Source: Legionellales bacterium
GTDB taxonomy: Bacteria; Pseudomonadota; Gammaproteobacteria; PIVX01
Direction: 5' to 3'
DNA: 6,535 nucleotides
Assembly (NCBI GenBank): GCA_013215905.1
Contig: JABSQI010000101.1
Span: 1-6,535 of the forward strand
Both the position numbers and the translations under genes were made by a program. This document shows positions 1 to 5,495 of the stretch, one piece after another. Under the pieces are notes generated by a model. It was given only the letters and a program-made list of their open reading frames with translations, was not told the origin of the DNA and did no database searches. Position 1 is the stretch's first letter; every line of letters starts with the position of its first letter.

Positions 1-50
1 TTAATATTGTCAAGGTAAATAATTTTGGTTTTGTACTTTATAGTATAAGC

Positions 51-743
51 TCATTTGTTAACTTTATTTATATGAGGATTTTTTAAATAGTTAGGTAATA
101 TTTTAGTTGCATCAACTATTTTATTATTATTTTTATTATACGATATTATATTAAACAAGGCTTCCAGGTTATTCTCAATTAATTTACTATCCAATATATT
201 TACATTATTTTTAATATGCTTATCAAACTTAGATTGAGAATCTGACACCAGAGCAAAAGTATCTACCCTACTAGATAATAAATTCACTAATTTTTCTTCA
301 GTATATAGACAATCATTAATTGTGGCTTTCATTATATTCTCACTAACATCAAAATAGTATTCTCCAAAATAATATTCAGATCTTAAAGCATTTAAAGCTA
401 TAATCACCTTGTTTTCTTTAGTTATATGACGAGTCTGCTCGGCTAGTAAATGTATTCTTGAAATTTTTATAACTGGAAAACCATAAACTAGATTTAATGA
501 TTGAACTACCGACGTGCCAATTCTAATACCTGTAAAACTTCCAGGACCTGCAACATAAGCTAAGTAATTTATGTTCTTTAATAACAAATCATGTTCTTGT
601 AAAAACTGCTGGATATATTCTAGAACTAGATTATTTCCTTCTTTAAGTTGAATTGCAGTATTATGAAATATTTTTCCATCTACAACTAATAATAAATTTA
701 GATTTTCTTTGCAAGTATCGATACACAGGATATTATTTTTCAT
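51..743 (-). CDS. tsaB: TsaB, tRNA t6A biosynthesis protein (YeaZ family)
   Basis: TsaB is the non-catalytic ASKHA-fold partner of TsaD. With TsaE it transfers the threonylcarbamoyl group made by TsaC to A37 of ANN-decoding tRNAs in the cytoplasm. The 230-residue product has the length usual for proteobacterial TsaB (about 230). The N-terminal strand reads ILCIDTCKENLNLLLV, and the family signature GPGSFTGIRIG lies at residues 66-76, followed by the helix TSVVQSLNLVYGFPVI. A later segment, ALNALRSEYYFGEYYF (about 117-132), matches the family's AIDARMGEVYW region, with Asn where Asp is common. The C-terminus ILPNYLKN matches the usual P-x-YLR-N ending. The ATG at 743 lies 7 bases after the fdxA stop, so the two genes are probably co-transcribed; no strong Shine-Dalgarno precedes it. 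The stop is TGA. The gene looks intact. Confidence 0.93.
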   Translation of the reverse strand: MKNNILCIDTCKENLNLLLVVDGKIFHNTAIQLKEGNNLVLEYIQQFLQEHDLLLKNINYLAYVAGPGSFTGIRIGTSVVQSLNLVYGFPVIKISRIHLLAEQTRHITKENKVIIALNALRSEYYFGEYYFDVSENIMKATINDCLYTEEKLVNLLSSRVDTFALVSDSQSKFDKHIKNNVNILDSKLIENNLEALFNIISYNKNNNKIVDATKILPNYLKNPHINKVNK

Positions 744-750
744 GTATATC

Positions 751-1074
751 TTATTCTTCTAACAAATGAAGTTTTTTATCAACAGTAGCCCAATGATCAG
801 CATCTTCAGGCGGCTCTTTCACTTCAGTGATATTAGGCCATTTTTTTGACAGTTTTGCATTTATTTCGAGAAATTTTTTTTGATCTTCAGATATTTCATC
901 CTCGGATACAATTGCTTCTACAGGACATTCTGCTTCACATAAAGCACAATCTATACATTCATCTGGATTTATAGCTAAAAAATTTGGTCCTTCATAAAAA
1001 CAATCTACAGGACAAATTGCAACACAGTCTGTATATTTACATTTTATACACTTTTCTGTTACTACAAATGTCAT
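751..1074 (-). CDS. fdxA: 7Fe ferredoxin FdxA ([3Fe-4S][4Fe-4S])
   Basis: This is a small cytoplasmic electron carrier of the Azotobacter ferredoxin I type, 107 residues long, matching the family length. The N-terminal half has all nine family cysteines. By homology, Cys9, Cys17 and Cys50 bind the [3Fe-4S] cluster and Cys21, Cys40, Cys43 and Cys46 bind the [4Fe-4S] cluster; Cys12 and Cys25 are the additional conserved cysteines. The signatures [21 protein letters not shown] and [12 protein letters not shown] are unmistakable. The C-terminal half (about 58-107), with WPNIT near residue 80, is the acidic tail of this subfamily. The open frame runs upstream into tRNA-Leu, but the ATG at 1074 gives the canonical start [12 protein letters not shown] and has an excellent Shine-Dalgarno directly upstream. 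The start is only 11 bases after the tRNA-Leu CCA end, so the gene is probably expressed from the tRNA transcript. Its redox partner is not evident here. Confidence 0.96.
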   Translation of the reverse strand: MTFVVTEKCIKCKYTDCVAICPVDCFYEGPNFLAINPDECIDCALCEAECPVEAIVSEDEISEDQKKFLEINAKLSKKWPNITEVKEPPEDADHWATVDKKLHLLEE

Positions 1075-1083
1075 CTCCTCTCC
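1075..1083 (-). promoter_or_regulatory. Ribosome binding site of fdxA
   Basis: On the minus strand the bases before the fdxA ATG read GGAGAGGAG. The outer GGAG (1080-1083) sits 5 bases from the ATG, an ideal spacing. The site fixes the start at 1074 and rules out the longer frame that extends into tRNA-Leu. It lies 2 bases after the encoded CCA of the tRNA, so it becomes the extreme 5' end of the mRNA if the tRNA is cut out. Confidence 0.85.
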
Positions 1084-1085
1084 TA

Positions 1086-1173
1086 TGGTGCCCGGGGCCG
1101 GACTCGAACCGGCACGGGATTGCTCCCGAGGGATTTTAAGTCCCTTGCGTCTACCAAATTCCGCCACCCGGGC
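1086..1173 (-). tRNA. tRNA-Leu (anticodon UAA)
   Basis: This is a complete class II tRNA of 88 bases including an encoded CCA (1086-1088). The acceptor strands GCCCGGG (1167-1173) and CCCGGGC (1090-1096) pair perfectly, with discriminator A73 as expected for leucine. The anticodon loop CTTAAAA is closed by AGGGA/TCCCT and gives anticodon TAA (1136-1138), which reads UUA codons, abundant in an AT-rich genome. A long variable arm and a T loop with GGTTCGAGTCC are present. It is the third tRNA of the cluster and lies 51 bases after tRNA-Cys. That spacer contains a weak possible promoter, TTACAA-N17-TACAAT. The gene directly precedes fdxA. Confidence 0.97.
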
Positions 1174-1224
1174 AATAACAAAGTATTGTAAGCGACTAAG
1201 GCATTATTTGTAAATAAAAATTAA

Positions 1225-1295
1225 AGGCTGAGGCCGGAATTGAACCGGCGTAAACGGCTTTGCAGGCCGCTGCATAACCACTCTGCCACCCAGCC
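1225..1295 (-). tRNA. tRNA-Cys (anticodon GCA), CCA not encoded
   Basis: The acceptor strands GGCTGGG and CTCAGCC pair with one G-U. The anticodon loop CTGCAAA, closed by CGGC-type pairs, gives anticodon GCA. The discriminator is U73, the identity base for cysteine. The D arm (GCAGAGTGGTTATGC) and T arm (CCGGTTCAATTCCGG) are normal. The three bases after the discriminator are TTA, so the CCA end is not encoded and must be added by tRNA nucleotidyltransferase, unlike the other three tRNAs in this window. It is the middle gene of the Gly-Cys-Leu cluster. Confidence 0.96.
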
Positions 1296-1326
1296 ACAAA
1301 TTTAGCTACTATAAATATTGCTATTA

Positions 1327-1402
<76 letters not shown>

Positions 1403-1412
1403 ACAACAAGCA

Positions 1413-1440
1413 ATTCTACTTCAAATAGATTAGCTGTCAA
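1413..1440 (-). promoter_or_regulatory. Sigma-70 promoter of the tRNA-Gly-Cys-Leu-fdxA-tsaB unit
   Basis: Minus strand: a perfect -35 box TTGACA (1435-1440), a 16-base spacer and a -10 box TAGAAT (1413-1418, 5 of 6). The predicted start near 1406 is only a few bases before the tRNA-Gly 5' end at 1402, typical of tRNA promoters. The site lies entirely in the 45-base gap after the pgsA stop. I see no terminator hairpin there, so readthrough from pgsA is also possible. Confidence 0.8.
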
Positions 1441-1447
1441 GATTAAG

Positions 1448-2056
1448 TTATTTGCTATCCATATCAGATAAAACATGTAAAGCCAGTTTTATATATACAA
1501 ACATAGATATGATAGTTAAAAAAGCGGCTAATGATAACAAAACATAACCGAATTTTACAATAATTACCGGCGTAGTTGGACTAGAAGCTAATAAGACCCC
1601 AAGCGCAACCATTTGAAACAATGTTTTAATCTTACCTAATCTATTAACAATAACGCTTGTACGTTTGCCTAGTTCACTCATTAACTCACGAAGAGAGGAA
1701 ACTGTTATTTCACGGCCTATTATTACTACTGCAGGAATAAGTATGTTAGGAATATGCTCAGCGGTCATAACTAACATCAAAGCCACAGTCACAATCAATT
1801 TATCAGCAACAGGATCTAGAAATTCACCGAATACTGATATTTGTTTAAGCTTTCTGGCTAAATATCCATCCAGCCAATCTGTAATACAAGCCAAGGTAAA
1901 TATACTTCCAGCTACAAGATATTTCCATTCATTTTCCAAGTTATAAATTAACATGAGAATAGGAATTAAAAGCACCCGTATAATAGTTAGTACTACTGGT
2001 AAATTGACTTCAACAAACTGAGTTTTAAAAGGTCTATATACTCTAAAATATTTCAT
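1448..2056 (-). CDS. pgsA: PgsA, CDP-diacylglycerol--glycerol-3-phosphate 3-phosphatidyltransferase
   Basis: PgsA is an inner-membrane enzyme that condenses CDP-diacylglycerol with glycerol 3-phosphate to phosphatidylglycerol phosphate, the committed step to phosphatidylglycerol and cardiolipin. The CDP-alcohol phosphatidyltransferase signature D-G-x2-A-R-x8-G-x3-D-x3-D is complete: D63, G64, A67, R68, G77, D81 and D85, with the upstream D60 also present. Hydrophobic segments at about 20-38, 46-58, 86-97, 103-115, 145-158 and 165-188 fit the expected multi-pass topology. The protein has 202 residues against about 182 in E. coli. Most of the excess is an N-terminal stretch of about 16 residues before NLPVVLTIIRVLLIP, where the family usually begins (MNIPNLLTLLRV). 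No ATG, GTG or TTG occurs there, so the ATG at 2056 is retained, although it has no Shine-Dalgarno. It starts 20 bases after uvrC, as in the conserved uvrC-pgsA operon. Confidence 0.93.
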   Translation of the reverse strand: MKYFRVYRPFKTQFVEVNLPVVLTIIRVLLIPILMLIYNLENEWKYLVAGSIFTLACITDWLDGYLARKLKQISVFGEFLDPVADKLIVTVALMLVMTAEHIPNILIPAVVIIGREITVSSLRELMSELGKRTSVIVNRLGKIKTLFQMVALGVLLASSPTTPVIIVKFGYVLLSLAAFLTIISMFVYIKLALHVLSDMDSK

Positions 2057-2076
2057 TGTGAGTAGTGTAAATATTC

Positions 2077-2814
2077 TTAAGAGCGATGTATAGTCTCAAA
2101 TATTACTTTTGCTAATTTAGTTCCTATACCTTCTACTTTTGCCAAATCTCCAACACTTGCGCTTAAAACTCCTTGTATACCACCAAAATGTTCTAATAAT
2201 CTTTTTCTTTTTTGTATTCCAATACCAGCTATCTGCTCTAAGACAGACGATGTTCTTTTTTTACGCAATAATTTTCTATTGTAAGATATTGCATGATGAT
2301 GTGAAGCATCACGAATATTTTGTAACATTTTGAAAATTATACTATTTTTATCAATTGAAAGTGGTTTCTTTGAATTCCTATAATATATTTTTTCAAGACC
2401 AGGTTTTCTTTCCTTACCTTTAGCAATAGCTAGAACAGGCATTTCCAATTTTAGCTCCTGCAAAGTATTTAACACACTTGACATCTGGCCTATACCACCA
2501 TCAATTATAATTAAATCTGGCATTTCTTTATTAGCTCTTATAATTTTTAAGTACCTTCTCTGAATAACTGTGCTCAAAGCTTTATAGTCATCTCCTGTAC
2601 TAATTTCTTTAAGTCTATAGTGACGATACTTAGCTTTCTTAGCTCCCTCGATAGTAAATACTACACATGATGCCAAAGTCCCCTCTCCCTTGAAGTGACT
2701 AATATCAAAACATTCTATTAATTTAGGAATTTTACTAAGCCCCAATAGCTCCTGTAAATCAATAAAACCATTTTTATAAAAATCGGATATTTTAATTTTT
2801 TGAGCAAGAGCTTC
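2077..2814 (-). pseudogene. uvrC: UvrC C-terminal half (RNase H-like nuclease and HhH), downstream of the stop
   Basis: This is the in-frame remainder of uvrC after the TAA, 245 codons. Numbering in the full gene, the catalytic aspartates of the RNase H-like domain are kept: D398 (ECFDISHFKGEGTLASC), the GDDY pair near 435-436 and D465 (LIIIDGGIGQ), along with the histidine in RDASHHHAIS. Two helix-hairpin-helix motifs close the protein (IAGIGIQKRKRLL and KVEGIGTKLAKVI). The first usable start codon is TTG at 2745, 24 codons after the stop. It is preceded by AGGAG only 3 bases away, which is shorter than normal, so independent translation of a 222-residue fragment is possible but unproven. 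It ends 20 bases before pgsA. The intact active site suggests that the stop is recent or that this half is still used. Confidence 0.7.
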
Positions 2815-3897
2815 TTAGGAAGAAGATATGCTGATATCTAGTAATTCCTTCTTATTACCATGTGAATTATTAGTAAACGTAACTTTTTTTTTAGTTAATT
2901 TCGATATTGCTTCGCTCAATATCAACAACTCTTGGTTATCAATTGTTATATTTACAAAAATATTTGCTGGGATTACTTGTTTATCTAAATTCAAATAATA
3001 TGATGATAAAAATCTAATCAGTATTTCTTGATTATCAAGTTCAAACATTTGATCAGGAAATATTGTTTTACTCTCTGATATTTCATCATTTCTAACACGT
3101 ATAATGTGTATGCAAGAATTACCATATTGACTAACAAGAGCGATGAAATCACAATTTCCCTTGCTATGAGCAATAATTTGTTTGTTAAGTAATATCTGTA
3201 CAAAATGTATTAGATCTCGATATTCTTTTGCTTTATAGTAGTCTCTGCTATCAGCATATTTGTTCATTTTGTTACGTAATTCTGTTAAAACATCCTGATC
3301 TTTATTTTCAAGTAATTTAATTGCTAGATCTACATAATACCTATAATCATCTTTCCCTATTAAGTTAGTACAAGGAGCATGACATCTATCAATTTGATAA
3401 CGCAAACACGGCCTGCTTCTATTCTTAAAATAGCTGTCTTTACAATCCCTTATCTTAAATATCTTATATAAATGATTAAGTGTAAAATACATAGCCTTAC
3501 TATTAGGATACGGCCCAAAATACCTCATGGTATTTTGATGTTTCTTTTCTCTACTAGTGAAAAGCCTAGGGAATTCATGTGAAATATCTATAACTATATA
3601 TGGATATCCTTTACTATCTTTAAACTGGATATTATAGTGTGGTTGATGCTTTTTTATTAAAGAAATTTCTAGCAATAAAGCATCTACTTCAGTAGGAGTA
3701 ACAGTTAGCTCAATTCTAGCAATATTAAGAACTAACTGGCGTATTTTTTCATTATCATTACTTTTAAAAAAATAATTTTTTAACCGATTACGCAGATTTT
3801 TGGCTTTACCAATATATATGATAGTATCTTTGCTATCATACATAATATAAACACCTGGTTTGGTGGAAGAATTTTTAACAAAAGAATTTAATTCCAT
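2815..3897 (-). CDS. uvrC: UvrC N-terminal half (GIY-YIG nuclease, Fe-S and UVR region)
   Basis: This is the only part of uvrC expected from ordinary initiation at the gene start, 360 residues long. The GIY-YIG domain (about 12-90) has GVYIMY at 15-20, YIGKAKNLRNRL at 28-39 with Arg38, and the metal-binding Glu77 in VDALLLEIS; this domain makes the 3' incision. Four cysteines (152, 164, 172, 176) with spacing x11, x7, x3 match the Fe-S-binding cysteines of UvrC. The UVR motif that contacts UvrB spans about 204-239 (KMNKYADSRDYYKAKEYRD). The product then ends in LLDISISSS at the premature stop. The ATG at 3897 gives the typical UvrC N-terminus, with FVKNSSTKPGVYIMY, but no Shine-Dalgarno is visible. 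If stable, it could bind UvrB and perhaps make the 3' cut, but it lacks the 5' nuclease. Confidence 0.85.
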   Translation of the reverse strand: MELNSFVKNSSTKPGVYIMYDSKDTIIYIGKAKNLRNRLKNYFFKSNDNEKIRQLVLNIARIELTVTPTEVDALLLEISLIKKHQPHYNIQFKDSKGYPYIVIDISHEFPRLFTSREKKHQNTMRYFGPYPNSKAMYFTLNHLYKIFKIRDCKDSYFKNRSRPCLRYQIDRCHAPCTNLIGKDDYRYYVDLAIKLLENKDQDVLTELRNKMNKYADSRDYYKAKEYRDLIHFVQILLNKQIIAHSKGNCDFIALVSQYGNSCIHIIRVRNDEISESKTIFPDQMFELDNQEILIRFLSSYYLNLDKQVIPANIFVNITIDNQELLILSEAISKLTKKKVTFTNNSHGNKKELLDISISSS

Positions 3898-3907
3898 AAA
3901 GATTATA

Positions 3908-3940
3908 TTGGTATTTTTTATTCAGATTATACTATACCAA
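3908..3940. repeat. 7-bp inverted repeat around the uvrC -10 region
   Basis: TTGGTAT (3908-3914) and ATACCAA (3934-3940) are perfect inverted copies separated by 19 bases, enclosing the TATAAT of the candidate uvrC promoter. On the transcribed (minus) strand no T-tract follows the second arm, so it does not look like a terminator for gacA. It could be an operator or an accident of AT-rich sequence. Confidence 0.35.
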
Positions 3941-3954
3941 AAAAATCTTGAATA
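3926..3954 (-). promoter_or_regulatory. Candidate promoter of uvrC-pgsA
   Basis: In the 61-base gap between gacA and uvrC the minus strand has a perfect -10 box TATAAT (3926-3931), a 17-base spacer and a weak -35 TATTCA (3949-3954, 3 of 6). A start near 3919 would leave a leader of about 22 bases. The region is so AT-rich that a chance match is possible, and uvrC may also be read from the gacA transcript. An inverted repeat (TTGGTAT/ATACCAA) flanks the -10 box. Confidence 0.45.
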
Positions 3955-3958
3955 TATA

Positions 3959-4663
3959 TCACTCTAAAGGAACTTCAACCATTTTTTCAGGTTCATTCTC
4001 TAACTGTTTAATTCCATAGCTTGTTACTTCGATTAAACCATGTGATATAGCAAAATGCGTTAATTCAACGTCACTTCTTATTTTAAGCTTATTAAAAAGT
4101 CTATATCTATAACTATTGACCGTTTTAGGACTTAGATACAGCTTCTCTGAAATATCTTGCACCTTCAAACCATTGGTAATCATAATCATTACTTGGAGTT
4201 CTCTTGGTGAAAGAGAATCGAATGGAGAAGCATCCTCTGGTTCATCAGATACACTTTTTAAAGCCATTTGTTGAGCTATTTCTGTACTAATATATTTTTG
4301 ACCTGCATGTACCTTCTTTATAGCTTGTTCTAGATCATCAGCAGTAGAATCTTTTGTAATAAAACCAGATGCTCCTACTTGCATAGTCCTGTATGGAAAG
4401 GGATGATTACACATATTAGATAAAACTACAATCCTGGTATCTGGACTTACTCTCACCATTCTTCTAATTGTCTCAAGTCCTCCAGAAGATGAAATTGTAA
4501 GATCTAGCAGTGCAACATCAGGTTTAATAGTTCTAGCAGCATTCAATGCCCCTTCTATACTAGAAGATGAGCCAGTAACATCAATACCATTTGCATCATT
4601 TAATAATCTAACAAGCCCCTGTTTAATAAGCTCTTGCTCTTCGATAACTAAAACACTAATCAA
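3959..4663 (-). CDS. gacA: GacA/UvrY/LetA-type response regulator (receiver + LuxR HTH)
   Basis: This is a two-component response regulator of the NarL/FixJ class. Relatives (UvrY, GacA, LetA) are phosphorylated by a BarA/GacS/LetS kinase and activate small RNAs that sequester CsrA. Receiver domain at 1-120: phosphoacceptor Asp54 (DVALLD), Ser82 and Lys104 (GFITK) are present. The usual acidic pair is E8-E9, and the usual Met-Pro after the Asp loop is replaced (DLTISSSGGLE). The LuxR-type HTH at about 148-210 is very close to UvrY, with SPRELQVMIMI, LSPKTVNSYRYR and SDVELTHFAISHGL. A tail of about 20 residues (GIKQLENEPEKMVEVPLE) exceeds the 218 of E. coli. The start is TTG at 4663, chosen for its GGAGA Shine-Dalgarno and the family N-terminus MIxVLV; the upstream ATG at 4676 is in another frame and stops after six codons. 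Its position before uvrC and 22 bases after tRNA-Ser is the conserved gammaproteobacterial uvrY-uvrC layout. Confidence 0.92.
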   Translation of the reverse strand: MISVLVIEEQELIKQGLVRLLNDANGIDVTGSSSSIEGALNAARTIKPDVALLDLTISSSGGLETIRRMVRVSPDTRIVVLSNMCNHPFPYRTMQVGASGFITKDSTADDLEQAIKKVHAGQKYISTEIAQQMALKSVSDEPEDASPFDSLSPRELQVMIMITNGLKVQDISEKLYLSPKTVNSYRYRLFNKLKIRSDVELTHFAISHGLIEVTSYGIKQLENEPEKMVEVPLE

Positions 4664-4669
4664 AAGGAT

Positions 4670-4674
4670 TCTCC
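4670..4674 (-). promoter_or_regulatory. Ribosome binding site deciding the TTG start of gacA
   Basis: GGAGA on the minus strand lies 6 bases before TTG 4663. No in-frame ATG or GTG exists between this site and the conserved N-terminus, so it supports the TTG start. A TTG start would be expected to lower translation. Confidence 0.65.
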
Positions 4675-4685
4675 ATGTACTACAG

Positions 4686-4776
4686 TGGCGGAGAGACAGG
4701 GATTCGAACCCTGGGAGGGGGGTTACCCCTCAACGGTTTTCAAGACCGCCGCTTTCGACCGCTCAGCCATCTCTCC
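4686..4776 (-). tRNA. tRNA-Ser (anticodon UGA)
   Basis: This is a class II tRNA of 91 bases with encoded CCA (4686-4688). The acceptor strands GGAGAGA (4770-4776) and TCTCTCC (4690-4696) pair perfectly, with discriminator G73 as expected for serine. The anticodon loop CTTGAAA, closed by CGGT/ACCG pairs, gives anticodon TGA, reading UCN codons. It has the long variable arm of serine tRNAs and a normal T arm (CAGGGTTCGAATCCCTG). Only 22 bases separate it from the gacA start, and no promoter fits comfortably between them, so gacA is probably read from the tRNA transcript. Confidence 0.98.
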
Positions 4777-5086
4777 TAGCTCAATGATTGAAAGGATACT
4801 GAATATCATTCCTATACACAAGCATGTTTCGCCACAAAATTATTGTATTTATAATTTATAGGACAAAAAAAGATAAAAATCTAATTTTTAGCTAAAATAT
4901 AGACATTTTTCGTTATAAAATTCTTATAAAAATAAGATGTTAAGTTTATCCAAAAAGTAAGCAGTGACAAAAATTTTAGCATTTATTTTGTGTTTTAAAT
5001 AAACAAATTCTATGAATTTATATATTAAACATCATAAAATTCCTGAAACCTTAAAATCACATTCTTTCTTAGCATGAAATATCAAT
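4777..5086. other. AT-rich intergenic region without a recognisable gene
   Basis: These 310 bases lie between acpS and tRNA-Ser. They are very AT-rich and dense in stop codons in all frames, and no reading frame resembles a known protein. They contain short AT-only palindromes: TTTTAGCTAAAA (4886-4897), CTTAT-4-ATAAG (4923-4936) and AAATTC-3-GAATTT (5005-5019). None has the GC-rich stem plus T-run of a standard terminator. The low-coordinate end holds the candidate tRNA-Ser promoter. It may be an eroded remnant of a former gene, but no relic can be identified, and I found no good GacA-binding palindrome. Confidence 0.6.
4793..4821 (-). promoter_or_regulatory. Candidate promoter of tRNA-Ser and gacA
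   Basis: Minus strand: -35 TTGTGT (4816-4821, 3 of 6), a 17-base spacer and -10 TATCCT (4793-4798, 4 of 6). This would place the start near 4786, about 10 bases before the tRNA-Ser 5' end. Position and spacing are right for a tRNA gene, but the boxes are only moderately conserved. Confidence 0.4.
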
Positions 5087-5467
5087 CTAACTAACTTCTA
5101 ATGTAACAATAGCAATAGCAAATTCTTTTTCATCAGAAATACTCACATGCTGAATATTTATCGACTCATTATTTAATATTTCTTCTATAAAATTAGAATA
5201 ATGCAATATTGGTTTCCCAAGTTTATCATTGTGTGTTCCAATATCTTTAGGGAAAATATTCCTTTGAAACCCCTTCCCTAAAGCTTTCACAAAAGCTTCT
5301 TTTACTGCAAATTTCTTTGCTAAAAATCTACCTGGATTCTGAATATTTTTAAAATCCTCTTTCTCTATTTCGGTTAATATTTTATTTATAAAATTAGTCG
5401 AGAAATTTTCATATATCTTGTGTATTCTATTTATCGAAACTAAGTCTATTCCCACTCCGTATATCAT
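5087..5467 (-). CDS. acpS: AcpS, holo-[acyl-carrier-protein] synthase
   Basis: AcpS transfers the 4'-phosphopantetheine arm of coenzyme A to the serine of apo-acyl carrier protein, which is needed for fatty-acid synthesis in the cytoplasm. From the chosen start the product is 126 residues, the same as E. coli AcpS. It opens with MIYGVGIDLVSINRI, with the Mg2+-binding Asp8 and Arg14. The family core RFLAKKFAVKEAFVKALGKG (about 47-66) carries the second metal ligand Glu57. The later segment LGKPIL and the C-terminal HVSISDEKEFAIAIVTLE also match the family. The frame is open to an ATG at 5485, but the ATG at 5467 gives the family N-terminus and has a GGAGA Shine-Dalgarno. The gene follows recO after 28 bases; pdxJ, which usually lies between them in enterobacteria, is absent. 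The stop is TAG. It looks intact. Confidence 0.94.
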   Translation of the reverse strand: MIYGVGIDLVSINRIHKIYENFSTNFINKILTEIEKEDFKNIQNPGRFLAKKFAVKEAFVKALGKGFQRNIFPKDIGTHNDKLGKPILHYSNFIEEILNNESINIQHVSISDEKEFAIAIVTLEVS

Positions 5468-5471
5468 ACAT

Positions 5472-5476
5472 TCTCC
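5472..5476 (-). promoter_or_regulatory. Ribosome binding site deciding the acpS start
   Basis: GGAGA on the minus strand ends 4 bases before ATG 5467. It lies downstream of the alternative ATG at 5485, so it can only serve the shorter start, which also matches the length and N-terminus of known AcpS proteins. Confidence 0.65.
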
Positions 5477-5495
5477 AAAACACACTCTAAAATTA

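Larger units (their letters stand above)
2077..3897 (-). pseudogene. uvrC: uvrC, full-length excinuclease subunit C gene split by one in-frame TAA
   Basis: UvrC makes both incisions of nucleotide-excision repair once UvrAB has marked a lesion. From ATG 3897 to TAA 2077 a single reading frame of 606 codons, close to the 610 of E. coli, is interrupted only by TAA at codon 361 (2815-2817). The frame is the same on both sides, so this is a nonsense change, not a frameshift. Residues just after the stop (EALAQKIKIS) still look like the UvrC linker, and all domains on both sides are recognisable with their key residues. The stop falls between the N-terminal half (GIY-YIG, Fe-S cysteines, UVR motif) and the C-terminal half (RNase H-like nuclease, HhH). 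One base change from AAA, CAA, GAA or another neighbouring codon would explain it. Readthrough, separate translation of two halves, or a sequencing error cannot be excluded; loss of function is the simplest reading. Confidence 0.85.

Noticed and set aside
1..50. Promoter on the minus strand downstream of tsaB (TTGACA at 8-13)
   Set aside because: A perfect -35 match is visible, but the -10 position would lie outside the window, so it cannot be supported.
1075..1167. Upstream extension of the ferredoxin frame by 31 codons
   Set aside because: It reads through tRNA-Leu; the ATG at 1074 has a strong Shine-Dalgarno and gives the exact family N-terminus.
1086..1173. tRNA with anticodon UAA as an ochre suppressor that could rescue the uvrC TAA
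   Set aside because: Anticodon UAA reads the leucine codon UUA; reading UAA would need anticodon UUA. It is a normal tRNA-Leu.
1665..1946. Plus-strand open frame of 93 codons
   Set aside because: It lies entirely opposite pgsA, which has a complete catalytic motif; no family resemblance or ribosome binding site.
2139..2333. Plus-strand open frame of 64 codons
   Set aside because: It is the antisense of the uvrC nuclease/HhH region with low-complexity F-rich content.
3018..3203. Minus-strand open frame of 61 codons
   Set aside because: It is an alternative frame inside the N-terminal half of uvrC, which is clearly the coding frame.
5468..5485. Longer acpS start at ATG 5485
   Set aside because: It adds six residues outside the family N-terminus, and the Shine-Dalgarno lies downstream of it.
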